This document shows positions 1 through 5,978 of a stretch of DNA of 11,117 bases, one piece after another. This DNA comes from Chloroflexota bacterium. Its GTDB lineage: Bacteria; Chloroflexota; Anaerolineae; Promineifilales; Promineifilaceae. The stretch spans positions 1-11,117 of the forward strand of contig JAJRTP010000650.1 of NCBI GenBank assembly GCA_024278255.1, given 5' to 3'. Both the position numbers and the translations under genes were made by a program. Position 1 is the first letter of the stretch. Each line of letters starts with the position of its first letter. The notes under the pieces were generated by a model. That model worked only from the letters and a program-made list of their open reading frames with translations. It did no database searches and was not told the origin of the DNA.

Positions 1-1061
1 AGTTCCTGCACCATCTTGGATTCCGCTTTGAAGAGGCCAAACCGCTTTTTGGTCACCACTTCTTCCCGCTGCTCAAACAGGAGACGTTGATCCGTGAGGA
101 ACAACACACCTTCCGGCCCATCGTCCCCATCCCGCCGCCAGATGGTCTTTACTGCCAGCAGCGGCCCCTCGGCTTCCAACAACTGGATTTCCGGAGATTC
201 GTCAAACAAAGCCAGCATCGTCTCGATTTTGCCAATGTCCCCCTTGATGCTTTGCAATTCCTGCTGCATGCCATCGTACAGGCCGGTAACAGCACTGTAG
301 GCGGCGTTAATCTGGCTAGACAAGCTGTTTACGGCCGTATCCGCCGCCCGAATGCTGGCCTGATTGCGCGGATTGATCAAAGCTACCTTCGTCTCCGCTC
401 GGCTCAAATCCCTGTCCAGACGCCGTACCTGAGCTTCCAACGTAGACTCCACTCTGGGCCGGGTTTCATCCCATTGCTCCGCCAGTGCGGCCAGTTTATC
501 TTCCATCTGCCGGGAATGGACGTAGCCGCGGTCGCGCAATTCCTGCACGGCAAAAGGCAGCTCCGTCAACAGCGAATCAATGTCGCCAATGGCGTCATAA
601 ATGCCGCTCAACTGGGCTTGCGCAGCCAGCCCTTCGAACCGGCTCTGGATGGCCTGCACTTTGGCCGCCGCTTCCTGACGGGCAGCCGCCGTCACGCCAA
701 CGGCCGCTCCAGCCACGGCAGCGCCCGCCACCGCCCGCCGCACTTTCGGTTTGGGCACAGGATTGCCGGCTCGATTGCGGGGAATACGGGCCGGCCCGGC
801 TTTGCGAGTCGCCCGCCGCGCCGTTCCCCGGCTGATGGCGTTACCGCTGTGGGACGGTCTTTTGGGCGATACGGCCGTCTTTTTGGCAGCACGTTTAGCC
901 GCACCCCGGGCTGTGGGGCGGACTGCTCTGCGCTTGGGTGATGTGGTCTTTTTGGCCGTCGGCCGTTTGCGAGCAGATGCCGGTTTTCGGGCCGGACGCC
1001 GCGCCGGTTTACGGCTGGCGGGACGGCGAGCGGGACGCGATCTACCTTTTTTTTGTTCCAT
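1..1061 (-). CDS. Histone-H1-like basic tail fused to helical region and PH-like segment (C-terminus off the window)
   Basis: An open frame runs from ATG at 1061 to the left edge without a stop, giving 353 residues; the end lies outside the window. A clean GGAGG (1074-1070) sits 8 bases before the ATG, which fixes the start. Residues 1-109 are almost entirely Lys, Arg, Ala, Pro, Ser and Thr (begins MEQKKGRSRPARRPAS), like bacterial histone-H1-like DNA-binding tails. Residues 110-127 form an Ala/Val/Gly run (AVAGAAVAGAAVGVTAAA) that could be a weak membrane helix or a glycine-zipper helix. Residues about 128-290 are charged and helical, likely coiled coil. From about 300 onward, a beta-rich stretch with GVLFLTDQRLLFEQ resembles bacterial PH/GRAM-like domains. 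No named family is recognised. It could bind DNA or RNA, or acidic membrane lipid, through the tail; this is inference. It is the last gene of the row, 65 bases after prfB. Confidence 0.8.
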   Translation of the reverse strand, partial: MEQKKGRSRPARRPASRKPARRPARKPASARKRPTAKKTTSPKRRAVRPTARGAAKRAAKKTAVSPKRPSHSGNAISRGTARRATRKAGPARIPRNRAGNPVPKPKVRRAVAGAAVAGAAVGVTAAARQEAAAKVQAIQSRFEGLAAQAQLSGIYDAIGDIDSLLTELPFAVQELRDRGYVHSRQMEDKLAALAEQWDETRPRVESTLEAQVRRLDRDLSRAETKVALINPRNQASIRAADTAVNSLSSQINAAYSAVTGLYDGMQQELQSIKGDIGKIETMLALFDESPEIQLLEAEGPLLAVKTIWRRDGDDGPEGVLFLTDQRLLFEQREEVVTKKRFGLFKAESKMVQE

Positions 1062-1085
1062 GTGAGTAACCTCCAAATATATTTC

Positions 1086-1118
1086 AGATTGGTTCAATCT
1101 TGAAGATTGAACCAATCT
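1086..1118. repeat. Perfect 16-bp inverted repeat between prfB and the histone-like gene
   Basis: The arms AGATTGGTTCAATCTT (1086-1101) and AAGATTGAACCAATCT (1103-1118) are exact reverse complements around a single central base. As minus-strand RNA this would be a long hairpin between the prfB stop (1127) and the ribosome site of the next gene (1074). No T-run follows on either strand, so it is not a classical intrinsic terminator. It may be a dispersed palindromic repeat, an mRNA-stability hairpin or a partial attenuator. Confidence 0.75.
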
Positions 1119-1126
1119 CACGGTAC

Positions 1127-2222
1127 TTAAGCTACCGGTTCCCCCACCTGCTGCTTCAAAAAGGCCACCATGAAATCATCCAGACGGCCGTCCAACACAG
1201 CGTCAGGGCTGCCCACTTCATAATTAGTGCGGTGATCTTTGACCATTTTATAGGGATGCAACACGTAAGAGCGAATCTGATTGCCCCAACCGGCGTCTAC
1301 ATTTTCACCCTTCAAAGCGGCCATTTCCGCATCCTGTTTGCGCCGTTCCAGGTCAAATAGCTGGGCTTTCAACACCTTCATCGCCACCCGCATATTTTGC
1401 GTCAGGGAGCGCTGGTTTTGGCAGGAGACGACAATGCCGGTGGGGTTATGGGTGATGCGTATGGCCGTCTCATTCTTCTGCACGTGTTGGCCGCCTGCCC
1501 CGCTGGCTCGAAAGCGGTCTATACGCAAATCTCGTTCGTCTATTTCAATTTCGATGTCTTCGGCAATATCCGGCCATACTTCCACTTTGGCAAAAGAGGT
1601 GTGGCGGCGGCTGGATGAATCGTAAGGAGAGATACGCACCAGCCGGTGGACGCCGCGCTCTGATTTGAGACGGCCGTAAGCATATTTCCCCTTTATCGCC
1701 ATCGTACAGCTTTTAATGCCAGCCTCATCCCCCACATTTTCATCCAGAATGTCTACCACAAATTGGTGCGAATCCGCCCAACGCAAAAACATGCGCTGCA
1801 ACATCGCCGCCCAATCCTGCGCTTCCGTCCCCCCCGCTCCGGCATGAATCGCCAGGATGGCATTTTCCTCATCATACTCCCCGGAGAACAGCGTTTGGAA
1901 TTCCAAATCCCGCACCCGCTTTGTCAGATCAGCCACTTCCCGATCCAGGTCCGCGACCAGTTCCTCATCCCCCATTTCCACCAATTCCAGCGCATCCCGG
2001 ATACGGCCGCTCAACTCCTCCCAGGCCGATACCTGATTACGCAGGCGGGTCAACTCCCGCATCGCCTCCTGCGCCTGGGCCGCCTCATCCCAAAAGCCCG
2101 GTTCCGCCGCCAATGACTCCAGTTGGGCAATCTTGTCTACTTTGGCAGCTACGTCAAAGCCGCCTCCGCAGTTGATCTATGACTTCTTCCAGTTCGTGCA
2201 ATCGTGCAATTAAATCAGCCAT
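1127..2222 (-). CDS. prfB: Peptide chain release factor 2 (RF2), with programmed +1 frameshift
   Basis: RF2 recognises UGA and UAA stop codons in the ribosomal A site and triggers peptide release. The gene is split into two frames. ATG at 2222, preceded by AGGAGA (2234-2229), encodes 22 residues (MADLIARLHELEEVIDQL then RRRL) and ends at CTT-TGA. Skipping T2156 continues with DVAAKVDKIAQLESL and runs to TAA at 1129-1127. The joined product is 364 residues, the usual RF2 length (about 365). The peptidyl-hydrolysis motif GAGGQHVQKNETAIRITH is present, with GGQ at residues 243-245. The anticodon-like tripeptide, normally SPF, reads SPY at residues 198-200 (VRISPYD). The conserved AGAGGTEAQDW stretch is present near residue 126. 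It lies 51 bases after the DUF6483-like gene. Identification is secure; a start inside the second frame, at TTG 2113, would lose the N-terminus. Confidence 0.97.
2153..2168 (-). promoter_or_regulatory. RF2 autoregulatory +1 frameshift site
   Basis: On the minus strand the codons are CGG AGG CGG CTT TGA C. The slippery CTT (2159-2157) is followed by the in-frame stop TGA with C as the next base (2156-2153). A Shine-Dalgarno-like GGAGG (2167-2163) ends three bases before CTT, the same spacing as in Escherichia coli prfB. When RF2 is scarce, the ribosome pauses at UGA, slips forward one base and reads GAC. When RF2 is plentiful, a 22-residue peptide is released. The mechanism is established for the family; the elements are all visible here. 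Confidence 0.95.
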
Positions 2223-2256
2223 ATCCTATCTCCTGTGTTTTTCCGGTAATTAAGAA

Positions 2257-2282
2257 ATTGAGTAATCAGGTAATCACTCAAT
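2257..2282 (-). other. Small hairpin overlapping the DUF6483-like stop codon
   Basis: Minus-strand RNA can pair ATTGAGTGAT with ATTACTCAAT around a six-base loop (10 pairs including one G-U), followed by TTCTTAATT. The G-U pair is an A-C mismatch on the other strand, so pairing is complete only in the transcribed direction. It is AT-rich with a broken T-run, so at best a weak terminator or processing site between this gene and prfB. Confidence 0.35.
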
Positions 2283-2945
2283 CCCCTCCAATAAATCCGC
2301 CAGACCTGCTTCCGCTTCGGCGCGGGGCAAATTTCCGGCTTCTAATTCCTCGTCACTTTTTTGCAGGATGCGTTCGTAAAAGGCCGCGCCTGCTTCGGCA
2401 GAACTGGGGGCGTCGGGATCGAACATCTCGGCCTCGTTTTCTTGCCATTCAAAAAGGGTGTCTTCTGCCTGGGCGTAATCACCGGCCGTTTCGTAGTAAC
2501 GCAGGATGAGGGCGTAACTTTGGCCGGGCAGGATGTAGTCGTCCAGTTTAGCCAAAAGTTCGTGGATAACGGCCGTATGCTCATCCCCATCCTCAGTTTC
2601 CAAGAACAGCCAGATAAACAGGTGCAGCGCCTTCAGATTGCGCCGGAAGCTGCGCGGCTCGTCTTCCTGTTTTTCGTAAACGGCCGCATCCTCTTTGAGC
2701 AGCACAGCAATGAAAAACGCCTTTTCATCCCAGGCCAGCGTCTGATCCCGGCGCAGGCCATCCAGAATTTCCCGGTCGGACAACCGCACCAGACCGGATG
2801 TAGAGACACCCGCCACTTCCCGCACCGCCTGATCCACAACGGCATGAGCTTCCTCGTAGTCACCCGTCTTCGTCAAATCCAGGATGTACGGGATGACGCC
2901 TTGTAGCTGCTCCAGAAGACGCATCAAAAAATCTTGTTTAGGCAT
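2274..2945 (-). CDS. DUF6483-like helical (TPR-like) protein
   Basis: The protein is 223 residues from ATG 2945. A GTG at 2951 overlaps the lipoprotein stop (TAGTG) and is an alternative start adding two residues; neither has a strong ribosome site, so translation may be coupled to the upstream gene. The N-terminus (MPKQDFLMRLLEQLQ) and the pattern of paired amphipathic helices match the DUF6483 type of uncharacterised proteins as I remember them. Around residues 145-165, LPGQSYALILRYYETAGDYAQAED looks like a TPR-type helix pair and is followed by a second one. It is strongly acidic, has no signal peptide or membrane segment, and is probably cytosolic. The function is unknown. The family assignment is from memory of the N-terminal pattern and should be treated as tentative. 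Confidence 0.8.
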   Translation of the reverse strand: MPKQDFLMRLLEQLQGVIPYILDLTKTGDYEEAHAVVDQAVREVAGVSTSGLVRLSDREILDGLRRDQTLAWDEKAFFIAVLLKEDAAVYEKQEDEPRSFRRNLKALHLFIWLFLETEDGDEHTAVIHELLAKLDDYILPGQSYALILRYYETAGDYAQAEDTLFEWQENEAEMFDPDAPSSAEAGAAFYERILQKSDEELEAGNLPRAEAEAGLADLLEGIE

Positions 2946-2950
2946 ACGCA

Positions 2951-3625
2951 CTATTGTAATCCATTGAGGGATTTTGCCACAGTCTCCCGGTCTATATGGC
3001 CGTAGGTTTGTTCACTCTTCTCTAAGGCTTGCCAAAGCAGTTGGAAGGCATCGTAGGTAGAACCGGCGTAAGGGCCGGCCGTTTCTTCAAAGGGAGAGAC
3101 GACCTGATATTTCTCCAGAAAGTCAGGCGGGTAGATTGCCGGGTCGGCAGCCCCGAAGGGAGATTCACCCATGGGAATGAAGGGGAGGTTGTTTTGGGCG
3201 TAGATGGGTTGGGCTACGGCCGTTGTCTCTTCCTGCCAATGTCCCAATACCGCCACTACTGCCGGATCGAGTGAGAGGGATACGGCCGTTTGCCGGGCCA
3301 GTTCCGGGTCGCCACCATCATCCAGAGCCACCAACGCCACCCGGTAGCCGCCAATCCCCCCCGCTTCATTGATCTCCCGCACCGCCAGCCGCGCCGCATA
3401 AATCACGTCGTAGCCAATCGCCCGGTTTTCCCCCTCAAACGGGGCTGCCAGGCCAATTTTGACGACGGGAGAGACGGAAGCGCAGCCGGTGAGGAGAAGT
3501 AAGAGAAAAAGAGCGGGAACTATTTTATTTAACCGCAGAGACGCGGAGAGTACAGAGATTTTTTCTCTGAGAAATGTCCCTCTGCGTTCTTTGCGTCTTT
3601 GCGGTGAATTATTCTCTAGCGACAT
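2951..3625 (-). CDS. Shortened lipoprotein related to branched-chain amino-acid (Peripla_BP_6) binding proteins
   Basis: The product is 224 residues. Its ATG (3625) lies inside the last codons of mltG, a 10-base overlap (ATGTCGCTAG), so translation may be coupled. Residues 7-31 are encoded by a dispersed inverted repeat (3532-3605). They are followed by a lipoprotein signal, KIVPALFLLLLLTGC, with the acceptor Cys at 48. There is no other ATG, GTG or TTG in frame before the hydrophobic core. The mature part starts like a Leu/Ile/Val binding protein (VVKIGLAAPFEG, then EINEAGGIGGYRVALV, and AVLGHWQEETTAVAQPIYA). It then passes from FIPMGESPFG to a C-terminal-type segment, ETAGPYAGSTYDAFQLL, and stops at SLNGLQ. 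Typical members have about 350-400 residues, so much of the second lobe is missing. No permease or ATPase gene is nearby. It may be a decaying gene or a compact single-lobe sensor. Confidence 0.75.
   Translation of the reverse strand: MSLENNSPQRRKERRGTFLREKISVLSASLRLNKIVPALFLLLLLTGCASVSPVVKIGLAAPFEGENRAIGYDVIYAARLAVREINEAGGIGGYRVALVALDDGGDPELARQTAVSLSLDPAVVAVLGHWQEETTAVAQPIYAQNNLPFIPMGESPFGAADPAIYPPDFLEKYQVVSPFEETAGPYAGSTYDAFQLLWQALEKSEQTYGHIDRETVAKSLNGLQ
3532..3605. repeat. Dispersed inverted-repeat element ending ACCGCA/TGCGGT
   Basis: The 74-bp element starts ACCGCAGAGACGCGGAGAG and ends with the imperfect reverse complement (CTCTGCG, TTCTTTGCGTC, TTTGCGGT), with an inner CAGAGA-TTTT-TCTCTG hairpin. 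Elements of this ACCGCAGAGACGC type are found scattered between genes in many bacterial genomes; I recognise the pattern from general knowledge. Here it begins right after the mltG stop and lies entirely inside the start of the lipoprotein gene, where it is translated. Confidence 0.75.
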
Positions 3626-4854
3626 TGTTCCACATTCGCCAAATGCTCCTCAAAGGTGACGCTGAATTTATGGCTGCCGGGCACGGCCGTATCCTCACAA
3701 TCCGCCACAAAGAAAAAATAATCCGTCTGCGCGGGGAAGGCGACGGCGCGAATCGTGTCCAGCGGCGGGCTGGCGATGGGGCCGGGAGGCAAACCGGCGT
3801 ATAGGTAGGTGTTGTAGGGCGAATCAAGCTGCAAATCATCCAGCGAGAGCGGGCTTTTCCACCAAACGCCGTCCGGTTGGCGGCCCAAGGTGTACTGCAC
3901 GGTAGGATCGGCTTGCAGCAGGCTGTTTTGGCGCAGCCGGTTGAGGAAGACCCCGGCAATCAACGGCCGTTCCTCCGCCAACACCGCCTCCCGCTGCACG
4001 ATAGAGGCCAGCGTCACGCCCTCCCGCAAAGAAAGCCCTTGGGCGGCAAAGCCCTGGCGGATGTCCGGGGCTACCTGCTCGCCGAAGCGGGTCAACATGG
4101 CGTCAATCAGGTCTACGGCCGTAGCCTCCACCGGCAGCACATACGTATCCGGGAACAAGTAGCCTTCCAGCGTGGCCTCCGGCGGCAAATCAGCCAGAAA
4201 ATCATAGCGGCTCACGTCATAAGGGACGTGACGCTGAGCCAACGCCAGAAATTCGTCCGGGTCAATGCTACCGGGACGGATGGTTGCCAGGGAATCCGCC
4301 ATCTGTTCCAGCCGCCAACCGGGAATAAAGCTGACAGTCACTTCCAGATTGACAGGGGCGTTTGTCAAAGCGACGGCCAGTTGGGGGATGGTTTGCCGGG
4401 GATCAACCAGATAGGTTCCCGCTTCCAGTTGGGCATCCAGACCGTAGTAATGGGCGTAGTTGAGAAACAGTTCCGGATCGTTGAGCAGCCCCATCTGGGC
4501 CAGATTAGCGGCAATAACGCCGGCCGACTCACCGGGCGCGATGGTGAAGGATACGGCCGTATCCCCCACTCCCACTGGTTGCTGCAACTGCTCCGCCCGG
4601 CTGCCCAGGTAGGTTTGCAAATACAGGCGTTGGGGCAAACTCAAATCGGGACTGCCCCCTTCAATACGCACCCCCGCCCGGCTGCTCAACCAATTGGCCG
4701 ATAAAAGGAGTACGGCCGTGCCGCAAACAATCACCACCAGCCCAACCAGCGCCAGCCGCAGCAGCAGCCCCACACTGCGCCCGCAGCCGGATGGTTCCTG
4801 ATAAGGGTCTTGACGGAGAGGGGTGTTTTGTTGGGTGATGGGGTCCTTCCTCAA
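3616..4854 (-). CDS. mltG: Endolytic peptidoglycan transglycosylase MltG (YceG family)
   Basis: MltG is a membrane-bound lytic transglycosylase that cuts nascent peptidoglycan strands and so sets glycan length. The product is 412 residues from TTG 4854 (usual length about 330-420). Residues about 27-52 form the single N-terminal membrane helix, after a cytoplasmic stretch. A LysM-like subdomain spans about 98-165 (begins AVSFTIAPGESAGVIAANL). The catalytic domain follows, with the family motifs EGYLFPDTY (230-238), LASIVQREA (282-290), VFLNRLR, LQADPTVQY and SPYNTYLYAGLPPGPIASP (345-363). Glu289 is the likely catalytic acid; the first Glu of the usual IVEKE motif is Gln here. No ATG, and no in-frame GTG before the membrane helix, is available, so the start is uncertain (see 4837-4852). 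It follows ruvX by 50 bases and overlaps the lipoprotein gene by 10. Confidence 0.93.
   Translation of the reverse strand: MRKDPITQQNTPLRQDPYQEPSGCGRSVGLLLRLALVGLVVIVCGTAVLLLSANWLSSRAGVRIEGGSPDLSLPQRLYLQTYLGSRAEQLQQPVGVGDTAVSFTIAPGESAGVIAANLAQMGLLNDPELFLNYAHYYGLDAQLEAGTYLVDPRQTIPQLAVALTNAPVNLEVTVSFIPGWRLEQMADSLATIRPGSIDPDEFLALAQRHVPYDVSRYDFLADLPPEATLEGYLFPDTYVLPVEATAVDLIDAMLTRFGEQVAPDIRQGFAAQGLSLREGVTLASIVQREAVLAEERPLIAGVFLNRLRQNSLLQADPTVQYTLGRQPDGVWWKSPLSLDDLQLDSPYNTYLYAGLPPGPIASPPLDTIRAVAFPAQTDYFFFVADCEDTAVPGSHKFSVTFEEHLANVEQCR
4837..4852 (-). promoter_or_regulatory. Ribosome site and ambiguous start of mltG
   Basis: A strong Shine-Dalgarno-like GAGGAAGGA (4852-4844) lies just after the TTG at 4854, so it cannot serve that TTG. 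The codon at the right distance downstream, in the mltG frame, is ATC (4839-4837), four bases after the motif. Either TTG is used without a proper site, or translation starts at the non-standard ATC (407 residues). The membrane helix is intact in both cases. Confidence 0.5.
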
Positions 4855-4860
4855 AAAGTA

Positions 4861-4904
4861 ATTGGGTAATTGGGTAACTGGTAATTACGTAATTATCCAG
4901 TTAC
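4861..4904. repeat. AT-rich short repeats and hairpin between ruvX and mltG
   Basis: Bases 4874-4904 form a near-perfect hairpin: GTAACTGG-TAATTA on one side and TAATTA-CCAGTTAC on the other, with one bulged base at 4896 and CG at the centre (14 pairs). It directly abuts the ruvX stop at 4905. Bases 4861-4880 hold three tandem variants of ATTGGGTA/ACTGG. A run of five T follows 16 bases after the hairpin in the transcribed direction, too far for a standard terminator. Similar GTAATTACC filler also appears at 2245-2280. Confidence 0.6.
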
Positions 4905-5312
4905 TCAGTTATCTGCTTGTGCATCCAGGTAACTCTGCAAAATAAAGGCCGCGGCCACTGCATCTACCCGCTGGCGGGCCTTTTTGCCCCGCTTGCCGCG
5001 CTGGCGCAGACTTTCTTCGGCTTTGACGGTGCTGTAGCTTTCATCCCAAAACTCGATGGGGACGTCAATGTGCTGCTGCAAATCGGCCGCGTAATCCCGA
5101 ATCCACACGGCCGTATCGCTGTCACTGCCGTCTGCTTTTGTAGGCAAACCAATGACCAGGAGGCTGATTTTCTGTTCGGCGATGATACGGCCGTACCGGG
5201 CAAAATCTTCCCCCCGCGACTTCCGTTTAATCACCCCATACGATTGAGCAAGCAGCCGCGTCTCATCGCTCACTGCCACGCCAACACGCACGCTGCCCAA
5301 GTCTAAAGCCAT
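4905..5312 (-). CDS. ruvX: RuvX/YqgF family RNase H-fold nuclease
   Basis: YqgF/RuvX proteins have an RNase H fold and are described as putative Holliday-junction resolvases and as processors of the 5' end of pre-16S rRNA. The 135-residue product (family about 135-150) has the expected acidic sites: Asp4 in MALDLGSVRVGVAVSD, Asp90-Glu91 in WDESYSTVKAEESL, and Asp117 in RVDAVAAAFILQSYLD. VIGLPTKADG (54-62) matches the family's hydrophobic strand and GxP loop. I chose ATG 5312 because GAAAGG lies seven bases upstream of it; an in-frame TTG at 5327 would overlap the NUDIX gene and has no such site. It starts four bases after the NUDIX stop, so the two are probably translationally coupled. mltG follows, a pairing found in many bacteria. 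Confidence 0.94.
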   Translation of the reverse strand: MALDLGSVRVGVAVSDETRLLAQSYGVIKRKSRGEDFARYGRIIAEQKISLLVIGLPTKADGSDSDTAVWIRDYAADLQQHIDVPIEFWDESYSTVKAEESLRQRGKRGKKARQRVDAVAAAFILQSYLDAQADN

Positions 5313-5316
5313 GATT

Positions 5317-5883
5317 TTACCTTTCAAATCTCATCTTCCCCAACGACGCCAACGCATAAAACAAGGCGTTTTGCTGCATACCATTTTGGATACGGCCGTC
5401 CAGCAGCATTTCGATCACCTCCGGGATGGGGCTGAGCAAAATTTCCATCTCCTCGTTTTCGTCCCAGGCCGGTTCGGCCACTTTGCGGGCATTGCGAGCC
5501 AGGAAGTAGTAGGCGTAATTGTCATAGCGGGCCGGATCGGGCGCGCCCTGGCCTACCAGGGTGATGTCATCGCTGTGGTAGCCGGTTTCTTCCAACAGTT
5601 CACGGGATACGGCCGTAACCAGCGACTCATCCTCACCATCCACAATCCCACCCGGAATCTCCAGAATAGTCTTCTGAATGCCTGGCCTATACAGACGCAC
5701 CAGGATAATCTCCTCGTCCGGCGTCACCGCCACCACATTCACCCAATCCCGCGATTCGATGATGTAGTAAGGGTCTACGATACGGCCGTTGGGCATCTGA
5801 AACCTGTCCACCCGAAAAGAAAGCCACGGTTCTTCTACAATATAATTCGTCGTCAACAATTGCCAATCAAAAGGATGCTTCAA
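5317..5883 (-). CDS. NUDIX hydrolase (ADP-ribose pyrophosphatase-like)
   Basis: NUDIX enzymes hydrolyse nucleoside diphosphates linked to another group, using metal bound by the box glutamates. The 188-residue product shows the box at residues 78-102: PGGIVDGEDE, then SLVTAVS, then RELLEETGY. The REUXEEXGU half is exact. The glycine-to-glutamate part is one residue longer than the strict GX5EX7 pattern, a spacing variant seen in part of the superfamily. The upstream strand VNVVAVTPDEEIILVRLYRPG and the loop after the box resemble ADP-ribose pyrophosphatases, but the substrate cannot be read from sequence. The start chosen is TTG 5883, which has GGAG six bases upstream; a GTG at 5901 falls inside a repeat element and lacks a ribosome site. 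It ends four bases before ruvX. Confidence 0.9.
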   Translation of the reverse strand: MKHPFDWQLLTTNYIVEEPWLSFRVDRFQMPNGRIVDPYYIIESRDWVNVVAVTPDEEIILVRLYRPGIQKTILEIPGGIVDGEDESLVTAVSRELLEETGYHSDDITLVGQGAPDPARYDNYAYYFLARNARKVAEPAWDENEEMEILLSPIPEVIEMLLDGRIQNGMQQNALFYALASLGKMRFER

Positions 5884-5893
5884 AACAATCTCC
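5881..5893 (-). promoter_or_regulatory. Ribosome site deciding the NUDIX start
   Basis: GGAG (5893-5890), then six bases, then TTG (5883-5881). This spacing favours TTG over the upstream GTG at 5901, which is part of the 5897-5975 repeat. Confidence 0.55.
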
Positions 5894-5896
5894 TGA

Positions 5897-5975
5897 ACCA
5901 CGGAGTAACACGGATGGATGAGATTAACACGGATTTTTATCCGTGATCATCCTGCTATCCACGTTTATCCGTGGT
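5897..5975. repeat. Dispersed CACGGAT-type inverted repeat element
   Basis: The 79-bp element is bounded by ACCACGGA (5897-5904) and TCCGTGGT (5968-5975). Inside are further ACACGGAT copies and a CACGGAT-TTTT-ATCCGTG hairpin (5928-5945). Strings of CACGGAT/ATCCGTG between genes occur in many bacterial genomes, from general knowledge. It fills nearly all of the gap between the baseplate-J-like gene and the NUDIX gene. The TTTT loop is not a terminator tail. Confidence 0.75.
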
Positions 5976-5978
5976 CAA

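Noticed and set aside
87..941. A 284-codon plus-strand frame near the left edge
   Set aside because: It is in exact codon register with the minus-strand histone-like gene, which has a strong ribosome site, sensible domain layout and the same direction as all neighbours. The plus frame shows only the complement's Arg/Gln/Pro bias.
1086..1118. Intrinsic terminator for prfB
   Set aside because: The stem is perfect but no T-run follows in the transcribed direction (GAAATATATTTGG), and it is AT-balanced rather than GC-rich.
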